Source: WANQ01 sp964448055 (GTDB lineage: Archaea; Thermoproteota; Thermoprotei_A; Sulfolobales; WANQ01). Taken from it: a DNA stretch of 18,072 nucleotides. Of this stretch, positions 1 through 8,609 are shown piece by piece. A program made the position numbers and the translations under genes. The stretch covers positions 1 through 18,072 of the forward strand of contig CAYUVB010000031.1 of assembly GCA_964448055.1 (NCBI GenBank). The letters run 5' to 3'. Below the pieces are notes generated by a model. That model ran no database searches, had not been told where the DNA came from, and saw only the letters and a program-made list of their open reading frames with translations. The number at the start of each line of letters is the position of its first letter. Position 1 is the stretch's first letter.

Positions 1-120
1 TAATGTAATATGTGTATGAGTAGGCTATGTATTAAATAACTCCAAAATATTTTTTATCCTCATATCCTATTAACTTAGTTCATAACATGTACGGTTTGAT
101 ATGATTTGCGTAGCATCTCA

Positions 121-1335
121 ATGAACTTAACGAATTCTTGGTTAGTAACTACATCTGCAATACTATTATTTGTTGGACTAGCTATTCAGTATACACGAGT
201 TGTGGTAGGTATTTCGTCATATGTAATGCCTGGCATCTTGTGGCTTATAGGATTTTATTTGCTTCATAAAAGAATAGAGTTTATATTTAATAAGTCAATT
301 CTTTACTTCTCTCTACTTACGTCAGTGGCCATAATAGTTGTTTCTACTATTCAAGGATTTTTGTTTAAGTTTGGTATTAACGCTCTTGATACAAGACTTA
401 TTGGTATTTTAGTTAACTCTTCTAGGATGCTACCTTATATAGCGCTGGTAGAATCATTACGGTTCACTGTTATTAGTAAATTTGCTAAGAGTTCATCAAA
501 ATCAGGAGTTTTAGTAGCCATTGCAGTATTGTTCATGTTCCTCTATATCCCATTAGGTAATATCATTAACCCTCCATCCAATGTTGTAGGAATTATTAAG
601 TTTATGGTGAAGACAGTTTTACCTATGTTTTCATTGAATGTTTTCCTTACATACATTGTTTTAGTTGGTGGAGCATTAACATCAATTACATATATGTGTA
701 TTCAAGTAATGTATAAATTTGTTTCACCTATACTTCCTATAATTCCATGGTTTGTAGAGGGGTTCACGAGTATAGTATTGTATACTATGTTTATCGTATT
801 GCTTGTGAGTGATAGAATTGATTTTGGTAAATTGGGATTTGGGTTCAATATCAGAATGTTGTCTTGGAAGGAAATTGTTAGCGTTACGGTATACGTCTTT
901 ACTATAGCAATTATGTTTTCATTTATCATAACTAGTACTAGGCCTTTCGTAGTTGTCTCAAGTAGTATGGAGCCTACGTTAAGTATCGGCGATGTAATCA
1001 TAGTTAAAAAGCTTAATGATGATGATAGTCTCGTTATCGGGGATATAATAGCGTTCGCTGTGGGTAACGATATAGTTGTTCATAGACTTATAGGTAAAGA
1101 GGTAGATGCTAATGGAAACATAGCATATATTACTAAAGGTGATGCTTTGGATCATGTAGATCCGTGGCGCGTGTATAGAGATAATATTCTTGGAAAAACT
1201 ATGATGGTCTTACCTAAAATAGGGTTACCTATTATACTATTCTGGAGTGTAGTAATTCACTATTCTTATATGTTAGTAAGCATGATTGTATCTGTTGTTT
1301 TGTTGTACACATATATATCTCGAATTAGAAAGTAA
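121..1335 (+). CDS. Signal peptidase I, archaeal/ER (Sec11, S26B) type, with a long N-terminal membrane domain
   Basis: This is a membrane serine protease that cleaves signal peptides from exported proteins on the outer face of the membrane. The S26B core is clear: VSSSMEPTL holds the nucleophile Ser282, DIVVHRLIG holds the general base His321 (archaeal/ER enzymes use His where bacterial ones use Lys), and the KGD...DHVDPW box holds Asp341 and Asp347. A last membrane helix covers about residues 365-400. The core normally makes a protein of about 150-200 residues. Here about 270 mostly hydrophobic residues, with several predicted helices, precede it, so the protein has 404 residues. I start at ATG 121; an in-frame TTG at 106 would add five residues, and neither has a convincing ribosome binding site. 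The next gene follows after 17 bases on the same strand, so the two are probably cotranscribed. The family is certain. The role of the membrane domain is unknown. Confidence 0.9.
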   Translation: MNLTNSWLVTTSAILLFVGLAIQYTRVVVGISSYVMPGILWLIGFYLLHKRIEFIFNKSILYFSLLTSVAIIVVSTIQGFLFKFGINALDTRLIGILVNSSRMLPYIALVESLRFTVISKFAKSSSKSGVLVAIAVLFMFLYIPLGNIINPPSNVVGIIKFMVKTVLPMFSLNVFLTYIVLVGGALTSITYMCIQVMYKFVSPILPIIPWFVEGFTSIVLYTMFIVLLVSDRIDFGKLGFGFNIRMLSWKEIVSVTVYVFTIAIMFSFIITSTRPFVVVSSSMEPTLSIGDVIIVKKLNDDDSLVIGDIIAFAVGNDIVVHRLIGKEVDANGNIAYITKGDALDHVDPWRVYRDNILGKTMMVLPKIGLPIILFWSVVIHYSYMLVSMIVSVVLLYTYISRIRK

Positions 1336-1352
1336 CTTAGAGGCGTAGCTAA

Positions 1353-2369
1353 GTGTCCGTAGTAGTTAAGAGAATACATAACATTATCCCTATCATAGCG
1401 TTAACTATCTTAATTATTAGTATACCGTTAATGATGATATCGCATGTAAAACCTCTAGAAATAGAAAAGACTACTACATTATCTAAGGTTAATTATAACA
1501 TTAAATATAATTATATGGCTAAAGTTAAGCCATCAATAGTATATGACTATGAGGAGACCATAGGGCCAGATAAGCCTTTGTATACGTCATTGGTAGAAAA
1601 TATTTTGCTTAACATTACAGTAGACGTTAAATCTCCGTTTAAGGTGAACTATTTTGAAGGATATGCTCTAATAAGAACGTTCTTAGGCGAAAAAGGTGAA
1701 TGGCTAATTAAGATCAATGAATCGAAAACATTCATAACGGCAACTAATAATACAATATCTATCCCTATTAATATGACGTATATCAAGAATATGATTAATA
1801 AAGTACGATCGGATATAGGTATTTTATCTGGTAGCTATTACTTGAAAGTATCACCAGTATTTACTATTAAGACGTTATTAAGCAATAACAAGGTTATAAG
1901 TAGAAAGCTTGTACCTACTTTAACTATTGATGTAGGTGTTGGTAAAGGAAAGATAGAGTTTAGCAACTTAACGCATTATGAAGAGTATTCGGAGGAAGAG
2001 AAAAAGGTTATCCCACAACAAATCTCATTGCTTGGTTTAACATTGCCTGTATCCACTACCCGCAACATCAGTTATTTATTAACTATTTCAGGAGCATCAT
2101 TGCTTATGTTCTCCATACTTATTTCGCGTAAGAAGCATAGGGATATGGTCAATGAAATTATAAGTAAGTATGGAAACTTTATCATCAAAGCTTCTAAAGT
2201 TACTCTCGGTAGTACTAAAGTATATGTTGATGAATTCAAGGATTTGGTAAGAATAGCTCGTGTACTAGGTAAGCCTATAATCTATAGTACTGAGAATAAC
2301 GTACATACATTTATGATATCTGATTCAAATATACTATATGTGTACAGAGTTGCAGAGAATAGCAAGTAA
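1353..2369 (+). CDS. DUF5305 family membrane-anchored surface protein
   Basis: The protein has 338 residues and starts at GTG, nine bases after a GAGG ribosome binding site. An N-terminal helix (about residues 10-30) is followed by an external region of about 200 residues rich in beta-strand pattern and N-glycosylation sequons (for example NIT, NNT, NMT). A second helix lies at about 232-257 (YLLTISGASLLMFSIL), followed by a basic stop-transfer segment and a small cytoplasmic domain ending VYRVAE. The C-terminal layout (VYVDEFKDLVRIARVLGKPI, then a hydrophobic strand ending in YVYRV) is what I know of DUF5305. That family has no known biochemical function and occurs next to signal peptidases in other archaea. 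Its place 17 bases after the signal peptidase suggests it is a partner or substrate of that enzyme; this is inference. The family assignment is from memory of the pattern. Confidence 0.65.
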   Translation: MSVVVKRIHNIIPIIALTILIISIPLMMISHVKPLEIEKTTTLSKVNYNIKYNYMAKVKPSIVYDYEETIGPDKPLYTSLVENILLNITVDVKSPFKVNYFEGYALIRTFLGEKGEWLIKINESKTFITATNNTISIPINMTYIKNMINKVRSDIGILSGSYYLKVSPVFTIKTLLSNNKVISRKLVPTLTIDVGVGKGKIEFSNLTHYEEYSEEEKKVIPQQISLLGLTLPVSTTRNISYLLTISGASLLMFSILISRKKHRDMVNEIISKYGNFIIKASKVTLGSTKVYVDEFKDLVRIARVLGKPIIYSTENNVHTFMISDSNILYVYRVAENSK

Positions 2370-2450
2370 TTCATATCCATAGTCACTACTAAGATCCTAA
2401 AACGAGTTCAATAATACTAATCCAGACAAGAAGTTCGGGAAAAGTTATTT

Positions 2451-2467
2451 TCTTCCGCTTTATAATA
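2451..2467 (+). promoter_or_regulatory. BRE/TATA promoter of the SDH_sah protease gene
   Basis: The stretch CTTTATAATA (2458-2467) has the form of an archaeal TATA box and follows a pyrimidine/purine BRE-like region. It lies about 25 bases before ATG 2485, so the transcript probably starts at or very near the start codon. That agrees with the absence of a ribosome binding site there. Confidence 0.6.
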
Positions 2468-2484
2468 TCTTCGGGGTTTACAGT

Positions 2485-3384
2485 ATGGAGCCTATAGATG
2501 TATTTAAAAACCAGTTTTTCGACATAGGTTCTCTAGTAGGCTTACTCTTTTGGATTATATTATTCTTAGTATTGTTCTCTCCTTCGCTTCAATTTTATTC
2601 ATTGAGATCTGCTAGAATGAAGTTGATAGGGCTTATTGAGCGTAAGTATGGTTTTAGATTGATAACGTTGATTCATAGGCAGGAGAGAGTGGGGTTCTTC
2701 GGTATACCTGTATACCGGTTTATCGATATTGATGATTCTGAGGCTGTTATTAGGGCTATAAGGACGACGCCTCCGGATAAACCTATTGCTCTGGTTTTGC
2801 ATACTCCTGGTGGTCTTGTACTTGCGGCTGCACAAATTGCTATGGCTTTAAAGAGGCATCCTGCTAAGAAGATAGTGATAGTACCACATTACGCTATGAG
2901 TGGTGGTACACTAATAGCTCTTGCAGCTGATGAGATATGGATGAGTCCTGAAGCAGTTTTAGGTCCTCTAGATCCCCAGCTAAACATTGGTCAAGGTGTT
3001 ATGGCGCCTGCTCCTTCAATACTAAGAGCTGCACGTGTTAAGGGTGACAAGGCATCTGATCAATTACTAGTTATGGCAGACGTAGCTGAGAAGGCTATAG
3101 CAGAGGTACAAGAACTTATCGTTAAACTATTAGAGGATAAAATGCCTAGAGAAAAAGCTGTAGAGTTAGCTAAGCTTTTAACCGAAGGTAAGTGGACTCA
3201 TGATTATCCTATAACGGCTGAAGATGCCAAGGAAATGGGTCTTCCCGTGAAGATGGAGATACCGCCAGAGATATACGAACTCATGGAGCTATATCCTCAA
3301 GCACCTATCAATAGGCCAGGAGTAGAATATCTACCATATCCATTGATACCCCATCATCCACGTAGAGTTGATACAAGGCAATAA
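2485..3384 (+). CDS. SDH_sah (DUF114) family membrane serine protease, ClpP-like fold
   Basis: The 299-residue protein has one N-terminal membrane helix (about residues 12-33) and then a ClpP/crotonase-like domain. Visible signatures are LVLHTPGG (His106 to Gly110), which forms the oxyanion-type strand, and HYAMSGGTLIALAADEIWM, in which Ser139 is the expected nucleophile. LGPLDPQL follows, as in the wider SppA/ClpP fold. The Pfam family (serine dehydrogenase proteinase, PF01972) is widespread in archaea; its real substrates are poorly known. By analogy with SppA it could degrade signal peptides or membrane fragments, which would fit the signal peptidase upstream, although a separate promoter starts this gene. 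The length is normal and the catalytic region is intact. The ATG start is supported by the TATA box 25 bases upstream. Confidence 0.85.
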   Translation: MEPIDVFKNQFFDIGSLVGLLFWIILFLVLFSPSLQFYSLRSARMKLIGLIERKYGFRLITLIHRQERVGFFGIPVYRFIDIDDSEAVIRAIRTTPPDKPIALVLHTPGGLVLAAAQIAMALKRHPAKKIVIVPHYAMSGGTLIALAADEIWMSPEAVLGPLDPQLNIGQGVMAPAPSILRAARVKGDKASDQLLVMADVAEKAIAEVQELIVKLLEDKMPREKAVELAKLLTEGKWTHDYPITAEDAKEMGLPVKMEIPPEIYELMELYPQAPINRPGVEYLPYPLIPHHPRRVDTRQ

Positions 3385-3489
3385 CTATACTAGGCATATA
3401 GAATTACTTTTGGCACCACAACGTTTTTCTTCCAACAAAATATTCTTTGTCCTAGAACAAGTACAGCATAGCATCTGAGGCCAAGGTTT

Positions 3490-4851
3490 ATGGCAGCTAT
3501 ACCAGAGTTCCAAGCGCAATGGGATATACTGGTTAAAATAGCCATAAGCTTCCTAGCAGGCGCTCTAATAGGTCTTGAGAGAGAAAAAGCACGTAGAACT
3601 ATTAGTAAAGAAGAATTAGAATATTCAGCGCCTCCAGGTGTACGTAGTTTTGGTTTCATAAGCCTCCTTGGAATGTTCACAGTTACTATACCTATGTATA
3701 CTGTAAGAATAGTACCTAAGGATATAGCGTCTATTACATCATTTTCGCTTATGGCGGTCTTTGCAATATTAGCTTCATTAGTCATAGGCATGTATAGCTA
3801 TCATAGGTTAATGATACAACGTGAACCCGGCATAACAACACTCATAGCCTTAGCACTTACATATGTGATAGGTGTTGGTATAGGTCTAGGCTTACTACTT
3901 GAGAGTATTGCTGCAAGTGTACTTATTACATTTATGTTGGCAATAAAGCTAAGAATAGAAGAAGCAGTTAAAGTCTTAACATATGAGGAGCTTCTCTCTG
4001 CTCTTGAAATAGGCATAATAGTATTCCTACTGGGACCGTTTCTAGCAGTAGACATAACTGATCCATGGCTCCATGTAATTAATCTTAGAATACTCTACGG
4101 ATTTTTCGTGATAATACTAATACTGTCGTATGTAGGATACATATTAGTTAAAGCCCTTGGACCTAAAGCATTAACGTATTTTGCATTCTTTGGAGGATTG
4201 GTGCATAGTGAAGCAACAGTTATAAGTATAACAAGACTTTGTTCTAGACTCAATCGCTACAAAGATATAATAGTAGGTGTAATAGCTGCAACTTCCGCAA
4301 TGACTCTAAGAAATATGTTCTTAATACTAGGTTTGCTAGCTCTAACAGCTACACATGGGGTGTGGACCCAGGATATAACGATTATGGTGTTGTCCTTCCT
4401 CATCAGTATATCTATTGGAGCATTAATAGGGAAGCTTGAGAAAAGATACGCGGCAAAAGTAAAAGTGGCTCAAGAACTAACAATAGAGAAGCCCATAAGC
4501 TATGGTTTGGCTTTAAAAGCTCTACTTGTATTCATAGTTGTTCTCTTAGCGACAACCTTTGCATCAAATATTGCAGGTGAATTAGGAGTACTTGCCTCAA
4601 GTATAATTGGTGGGCTTGTAAGTGCTGAAGCAACCATATTCTCAGTTAATTCATTGCAAATAGCTGGTAAGATAGGTGGTAATGTAGCCTTAGCATCAAG
4701 TATATTAGCAACCATCTCAGCTATACTAAACAAATTGATATATATAAGAATAGCAGGAGCTACAAAGGACGTATTTGTCAGATTAATACTAATACTAGCT
4801 ATTATGACTATACCATTGATAATAGGAGTATTAATATTATTAATTGTTTAG
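3490..4851 (+). CDS. MgtC/SapB-type membrane protein with C-terminal DUF4010
   Basis: This 453-residue polytopic membrane protein has two parts. Residues about 10-140 match the MgtC N-terminal region: LAGALIGLERE in the first helix and the conserved PPGVRSFGFISLLG turn before the next. Residues about 190-453 form a long hydrophobic DUF4010 region with repeated small-residue helices such as FFGGLVHSEATVISITRL and IIGGLVSAEATIFSVNSL; these two resemble each other and suggest an internal duplication. Bacterial MgtC regulates an ATP synthase and is linked to magnesium limitation. The archaeal MgtC-DUF4010 proteins have no proven transport activity, so I give no substrate. The ATG at 3490 is the first good start in the frame. 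The gene stands alone between the protease and the metallo-beta-lactamase gene. Confidence 0.75.
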   Translation: MAAIPEFQAQWDILVKIAISFLAGALIGLEREKARRTISKEELEYSAPPGVRSFGFISLLGMFTVTIPMYTVRIVPKDIASITSFSLMAVFAILASLVIGMYSYHRLMIQREPGITTLIALALTYVIGVGIGLGLLLESIAASVLITFMLAIKLRIEEAVKVLTYEELLSALEIGIIVFLLGPFLAVDITDPWLHVINLRILYGFFVIILILSYVGYILVKALGPKALTYFAFFGGLVHSEATVISITRLCSRLNRYKDIIVGVIAATSAMTLRNMFLILGLLALTATHGVWTQDITIMVLSFLISISIGALIGKLEKRYAAKVKVAQELTIEKPISYGLALKALLVFIVVLLATTFASNIAGELGVLASSIIGGLVSAEATIFSVNSLQIAGKIGGNVALASSILATISAILNKLIYIRIAGATKDVFVRLILILAIMTIPLIIGVLILLIV

Positions 4852-4867
4852 ACTAAACAAGTTATGT

Positions 4868-5541
4868 ATGGTGGTAAACATCTCTAGACCATATAAGGTC
4901 GTAATAACAACAATTGTAGATGATTACTCTGGGTTTACAAGACTATTAGGTGCTCATGGTTTATCCATGTATATCGAAGTATATGTNNNNNNNNNNNNNN
5001 NNNNNNNNNNNNNNNNNNNNNNNNNNNNNNNNNNNNNNNNNNNNNNNNNNNNNNNNNNNNNNNNNNNNNNNNNNNNNNNNNNNNNNTGCAAATATCGCCA
5101 AGTACATATTATCTTGGTGAAATAAAACAATACACTGATATTGATGTAGAAAAATACAAGAAAGGCTTTTACACTATACTTGGTACAGGTGAAGTCGTAC
5201 CAGATAAATTAGAAGATGACACAGGTATAGCGGTTAAGGTTGAAGGTCTAGGAATAATAGTTATAAGTGGATGTAGTCATAGTGGAATAGCAAATATAGT
5301 TTATCAAGCATCTAAACAACTGAATGACAATGTATATGCTGTAATAGGAGGTTTTCATATGATTAAATATGATAGAAAGGACATAGAGGAAACAATAAGG
5401 GCATTCAAGGATCTAGGAGTAGAAGAAATATATGTAGGGCACTGTACTGGCTTTAAAGCTGAGAAGATACTTAGCGATGCATATAAGGAATCATTCACAA
5501 AACTATATTCGGGCCTAAAAATGATATTCCAACAAAAATAG
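4868..5541 (+). CDS. Metallo-beta-lactamase-fold hydrolase (COG1237 type), interrupted by the assembly gap
   Basis: Two halves of one gene flank the N run. The 5' half (from ATG 4868) reads ITTIVDDYSGF, then LGAHGLSMYIEVY, the usual COG1237 opening. The 3' half is open from 5089 to the stop at 5541 (150 codons) and contains GTGEVVP, VISGCSHSGIANIV, VIGGFHMI and VGHCTGFKA, which carry the later metal-ligand histidines and the family's CSH and HCTG signatures. The HxHxDH metal motif must lie in the gap. The halves are in different frames across the 100 N, which means nothing if the gap length is a placeholder. COG1237 includes a protein proposed to act with a dihydropteroate-synthase-like enzyme in pterin synthesis (MJ0301-like), but the function here is unproven. 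The start at 4868 is chosen over the TTG at 4844, which overlaps the upstream gene. Confidence 0.8.
4987..5086. other. Assembly gap of exactly 100 N
   Basis: The run is exactly 100 undetermined bases, the usual placeholder for a scaffold join of unknown size. It interrupts the metallo-beta-lactamase gene. COG1237 proteins are usually about 250-290 residues and about 190 are visible, so the missing DNA is probably nearer 200-300 bases. Confidence 0.95.
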
Positions 5542-5586
5542 TCCTCATTAAACAACGTTTTGCACGTGCTACTTAAGGGCTAAGTT

Positions 5587-6135
5587 ATGCCTATATTTAT
5601 TGCGCTAAAGATTGCTGATGAAAGACTTGAACGTATAGCAGAATTATTTAAAGATTTAGACTTTAATGTTGTTCCAGTAGAGTTACAGCATCTTACACTT
5701 CTATTCATAGGGGATTACTCTGGTAAATTTCTTGAGAAAATAGTTAAGTTACTATTAGACGTAGAGGTGACATTACCTGATATTCTTAAACCTACTGGTA
5801 TTTCTCTTCTTCCACCAAGTAAGGGTACTCACATAGTGATAGAGGTATTAGATGAAGATAATCTCTTATACAAGGCACGTAAGGTATTAGAGAAGAAGCT
5901 TTCAAAACATATAGAACTAAGAGATAGGTACGAGTTTAAGCCTCATATAACTATTGCTAGGAGACTTAAGCCCTTAAATAATAAGGCTTATACTAGGGTA
6001 ACCCATATCTTACAAAATGCTTCTAAGATGCTTCCACGCTTCATAGTAGTTCATGATTTATATCTCTATGAAACCTCTAGAAACGGCACATATATACCAT
6101 TAACCAGGATCAAGGTTAAATGGACTAAAATTTGA
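5587..6135 (+). CDS. thpR: RNA 2',3'-cyclic phosphodiesterase (2'-5' RNA ligase family)
   Basis: This 182-residue protein belongs to the 2H phosphoesterase superfamily, which hydrolyses 2',3'-cyclic phosphate ends of RNA; the family was first named for 2'-5' RNA ligase activity on tRNA halves. Both catalytic HxT motifs are present and correctly spaced: LQHLTLLF (His35, Thr37) and FKPHITIAR (His120, Thr122). The protein opens with the typical PIFIALKI strand and is of normal family length. ATG 5587 begins 45 bases after the previous stop. The next gene starts 22 bases downstream on the same strand, so the two may form a short operon although their functions are unrelated. Confidence 0.92.
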   Translation: MPIFIALKIADERLERIAELFKDLDFNVVPVELQHLTLLFIGDYSGKFLEKIVKLLLDVEVTLPDILKPTGISLLPPSKGTHIVIEVLDEDNLLYKARKVLEKKLSKHIELRDRYEFKPHITIARRLKPLNNKAYTRVTHILQNASKMLPRFIVVHDLYLYETSRNGTYIPLTRIKVKWTKI

Positions 6136-6157
6136 GGATAAGTCTTATAGGCTTAGT

Positions 6158-6685
6158 TTGATACAGCATACTTCTGGGTATCTAGGATTGAAGCTTACGC
6201 CAAGTCTAGAGGACTACCTGAAGTCTATCTATATTCTATCGATAACAAAGAGAGAAGTAAGAGTTAGTGATATAGCGAATTACATGAATGTAAGATTACC
6301 TAGTGTTAGCGAAGCACTAAAGAAACTAAAGGATAAAGGTCTAATAGTATACGATAGATATAGTAGCATAAGCCTTACAAGTAAAGGATATGAGATAGCA
6401 AGAAATATAGTTAAGAGACATCAATTAATACTATACTTCCTCCAAAACATACTAGGCTTACCTCCTGATATTGCTAGTAAAGAAGCTTGTATAATGGAGC
6501 ATTTCATAAGTGATGAAACTATTCGTAGACTAAGTATATTCATAGAAACATTTACTAAGTACTGCACAAGTAAAATTCTAGCACAAAAGCTGACCCAAAA
6601 TGGTACATCACTGAGCAATAATAACGGTGGAGAAAACTGTAATGATCCTAAAAATGATGATGATGTAATACTATGGAAGCATTAA
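6158..6685 (+). CDS. DtxR/MntR family metal-dependent transcriptional regulator
   Basis: The N-terminal winged helix (about residues 14-75: LTPSLEDYLKSIYIL, then VRVSDIANYMNVRLPSVSEA) precedes the metal-binding dimerisation domain (about 76-145), including VKRHQLILYFLQ and SKEACIMEHFISDE. Aligned by eye, the primary metal ligands would be Asp19 (Asp8 in MntR, Met10 in DtxR), Cys111 (Cys102 in DtxR, Glu99 in MntR), Glu114 and His115. His88 of the ancillary site is kept, but the partners Glu83 and His98 of DtxR are Leu and Ser here. There is no SH3/FeoA domain. The last 28 residues are rich in Asn and Asp (NNNGGENCNDPKNDDD), giving 175 residues in all. The start is TTG 6158 after a GAGGAT site; no nearer Met fits the fold. 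The regulated genes cannot be identified, as no metal transporter is adjacent. Confidence 0.85.
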   Translation: MIQHTSGYLGLKLTPSLEDYLKSIYILSITKREVRVSDIANYMNVRLPSVSEALKKLKDKGLIVYDRYSSISLTSKGYEIARNIVKRHQLILYFLQNILGLPPDIASKEACIMEHFISDETIRRLSIFIETFTKYCTSKILAQKLTQNGTSLSNNNGGENCNDPKNDDDVILWKH

Positions 6686-6735
6686 CTGATTTTCAAATTA
6701 CTATTAAACTATACTTTAACCAGTATCATTAGTAG

Positions 6736-6757
6736 TATAGTGTATTCAAGCACTATA
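6736..6757. repeat. Inverted repeat TATAGTG/CACTATA between the regulator and the glycosyltransferase
   Basis: A perfect 7-base inverted repeat (TATAGTG at 6736, CACTATA at 6751) has an 8-base centre. It lies about 50 bases after the regulator stop and 17 bases before the next TATA box. It could be an operator or a weak RNA hairpin; there is no T run after it. Confidence 0.35.
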
Positions 6758-6773
6758 AGCTTCGATACTTAGA

Positions 6774-6782
6774 TTATATTTA
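6774..6782 (+). promoter_or_regulatory. TATA box of the glycosyltransferase gene
   Basis: TTATATTTA lies where transcription would begin near 6803. That is just before the possible TTG start at 6807 and about 40 bases before the preferred ATG 6846. Confidence 0.45.
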
Positions 6783-6845
6783 AGGTTATGTTTAATAACC
6801 TTCATCTTGTATGGTAGTGTTGCCGGGGCTGGTGAATTATTGATT

Positions 6846-8573
6846 ATGAAGATAAATAGAAGCACGTTGATAACTATAATAGTTGTTACTCTTTCAATAA
6901 TGCATTTTGTATGGGGGTATGCGTACCTAACTATGAGTGGTATACTTGATGGTGAACCAAAGTATATTAGCGACGAGTGTTGGTATGTGTCGGCTGCTAG
7001 AAACATGTTACGTAAGATGTTTGGTTTAGAACCTAATTCTTGCGTCAATGACCTATGTTATGCTTCGGTATTCGTCAATGACGATGTAGTCAAGCATAGA
7101 ATCGAAGAATACATAATAAATAATAATGGTGTAGTAGTAAAGGATGACTACACTCATAAAGTCTTAGCAGGATATCAATACACTATAGCATTTAAGGCGC
7201 CTAAGTACGTGATAGAGGAGTTGAAGAGAAATTATACTGTTATAGTAGGTTACCCGTATCCAGATTGGGACGATATAGCTAACTATGTGAACCTAGAACA
7301 CCCACCTCTAGGTAAATACTTTATCGCATTAACCATGCTTATTAGTGATAATCCTCTCGCCTGGAAAATTCCTAGCCTAATAGCTGGTTCACTTATAGTC
7401 ATACTATCATATCTAATTGTACGCAGAGTTTTAGGAGAAATACCTGGATTACTTGCGGCTGGCATAGTTTTCATTGAACCAGTTATACGTGCTATGAGTA
7501 TGGTCGCTATGCTTGATATATATGTTGCATTGTTCTCAGTGTTATCGCTTTACTTTGCTGTAAAAGCTACTTATGTCCTATCATCTGCTACAGTAGGCTT
7601 AGCTGGATCAACTAAAATAAATGGATTCACTAATGCACTGAGTATAATACTTTCTGGTTGGAGAAACCGTAGGATATCAAACATTAAGATGATAATATAT
7701 GTCTTCATAATCCCATTAATAATCTATACTGTAGTAAATATTCCCGTAATAATCCATGAGGGTGGTATAACTAAGTGGATAGATTTGCAGGTATGGGCTC
7801 TCAGTTGGCATACACAATCAAGACCTCCAGGCGGTCCTCCCATAGCTAATCCATGGGATTGGTTTATAGCTCGAAACCCGTTCCCTCTCCATTATCATCC
7901 AGATCTATCAGCTACACCTAGTCCTCCATTAATGCTGCTCACAATACCATTGACAATAATCTTAGCCCCATTAGCACTAAAGGGTAAAATTAAAGGTATA
8001 GGTAGTATTCTTGCATGGTTTTGGATACCTATAACCATGTTCACATTACTATACGCTGTGGGTAATCGTACTCAGTATAGCTTCTATTCAGCACAAGTAA
8101 CTCCTATTGCAGCATTAATAGTGTCATCTATAGTATACCTTGCAAATAGAAAGAATTTAGTGATTGAAGCTTTGAAGACATATATATTGGAAGAATCATA
8201 TCGTATAGTATCCTTGTCTATAGTAGGAATAATATCATGGATTATCTTGGCATATATAATACCGGGTTTATGGGGATTAATAGTTTCCTCAATTGTACTT
8301 GGAGTAATAGTATTCTACATGTCTAGCAAAATAGTATTAAGGATGATATTAGCAGGTATTCTAGGTGTAATAGCACCATTAAGCATCTACATGTACTATT
8401 ATATGATAGCCGGGGATGCAACGTTATCTTTCCTAGTTAAAATGGCTCCTTATCCATTAATACCAGTAGTAACATCATTAACCATAACTATGGTGATAGC
8501 TATAGCATTATCGCTGATTAGAGGTAAGAGAGAAGAAGAGGAGTACATTATAAGGGACAGAAGCCCTTATTAG
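6846..8573 (+). CDS. GT39/PMT-like polyprenyl-phosphate-sugar glycosyltransferase, membrane
   Basis: This large polytopic membrane protein resembles protein O-mannosyltransferase and other phospholipid-carrier-dependent glycosyltransferases, which move a sugar from a dolichyl-phosphate carrier to a protein or lipid outside the cell. After the first helix comes the family's acidic pair (ISDECWYVSAARNM, Asp43-Glu44). An external loop follows, then VNLEHPPLGKYFIAL (His152-Pro-Pro), a hallmark of the PMT core. GLAGSTKINGF follows another helix, and about eight further helices complete the protein. I prefer ATG 6846 (575 residues) because GGTGA precedes it by 10 bases. TTG 6807 lies a few bases after the likely transcription start and would add 13 residues. 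The donor and acceptor cannot be read from the sequence. The transposon lies directly after the stop codon. Confidence 0.82.
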   Translation: MKINRSTLITIIVVTLSIMHFVWGYAYLTMSGILDGEPKYISDECWYVSAARNMLRKMFGLEPNSCVNDLCYASVFVNDDVVKHRIEEYIINNNGVVVKDDYTHKVLAGYQYTIAFKAPKYVIEELKRNYTVIVGYPYPDWDDIANYVNLEHPPLGKYFIALTMLISDNPLAWKIPSLIAGSLIVILSYLIVRRVLGEIPGLLAAGIVFIEPVIRAMSMVAMLDIYVALFSVLSLYFAVKATYVLSSATVGLAGSTKINGFTNALSIILSGWRNRRISNIKMIIYVFIIPLIIYTVVNIPVIIHEGGITKWIDLQVWALSWHTQSRPPGGPPIANPWDWFIARNPFPLHYHPDLSATPSPPLMLLTIPLTIILAPLALKGKIKGIGSILAWFWIPITMFTLLYAVGNRTQYSFYSAQVTPIAALIVSSIVYLANRKNLVIEALKTYILEESYRIVSLSIVGIISWIILAYIIPGLWGLIVSSIVLGVIVFYMSSKIVLRMILAGILGVIAPLSIYMYYYMIAGDATLSFLVKMAPYPLIPVVTSLTITMVIAIALSLIRGKREEEEYIIRDRSPY

Positions 8574-8575
8574 GG

Positions 8576-8591
8576 TAGTTTAGGGTCTTTT
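8576..8591 (+). repeat. Left-end inverted motif of the IS607 element
   Basis: TAGTTTAGGGTCTTTT begins three bases after the glycosyltransferase stop. Its reverse complement matches 11011-11026 at 15 of 16 positions. Subterminal recombinase-binding sites of this kind are expected for IS607. Confidence 0.6.
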
Positions 8592-8609
8592 GGTTTCGGA
8601 GAGGGTCTG

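Noticed and set aside
3390..3791. Minus-strand 133-codon ORF opposite the MgtC gene
   Set aside because: It overlaps a well-supported membrane protein on the other strand and has no recognisable motif; it is an antisense shadow.
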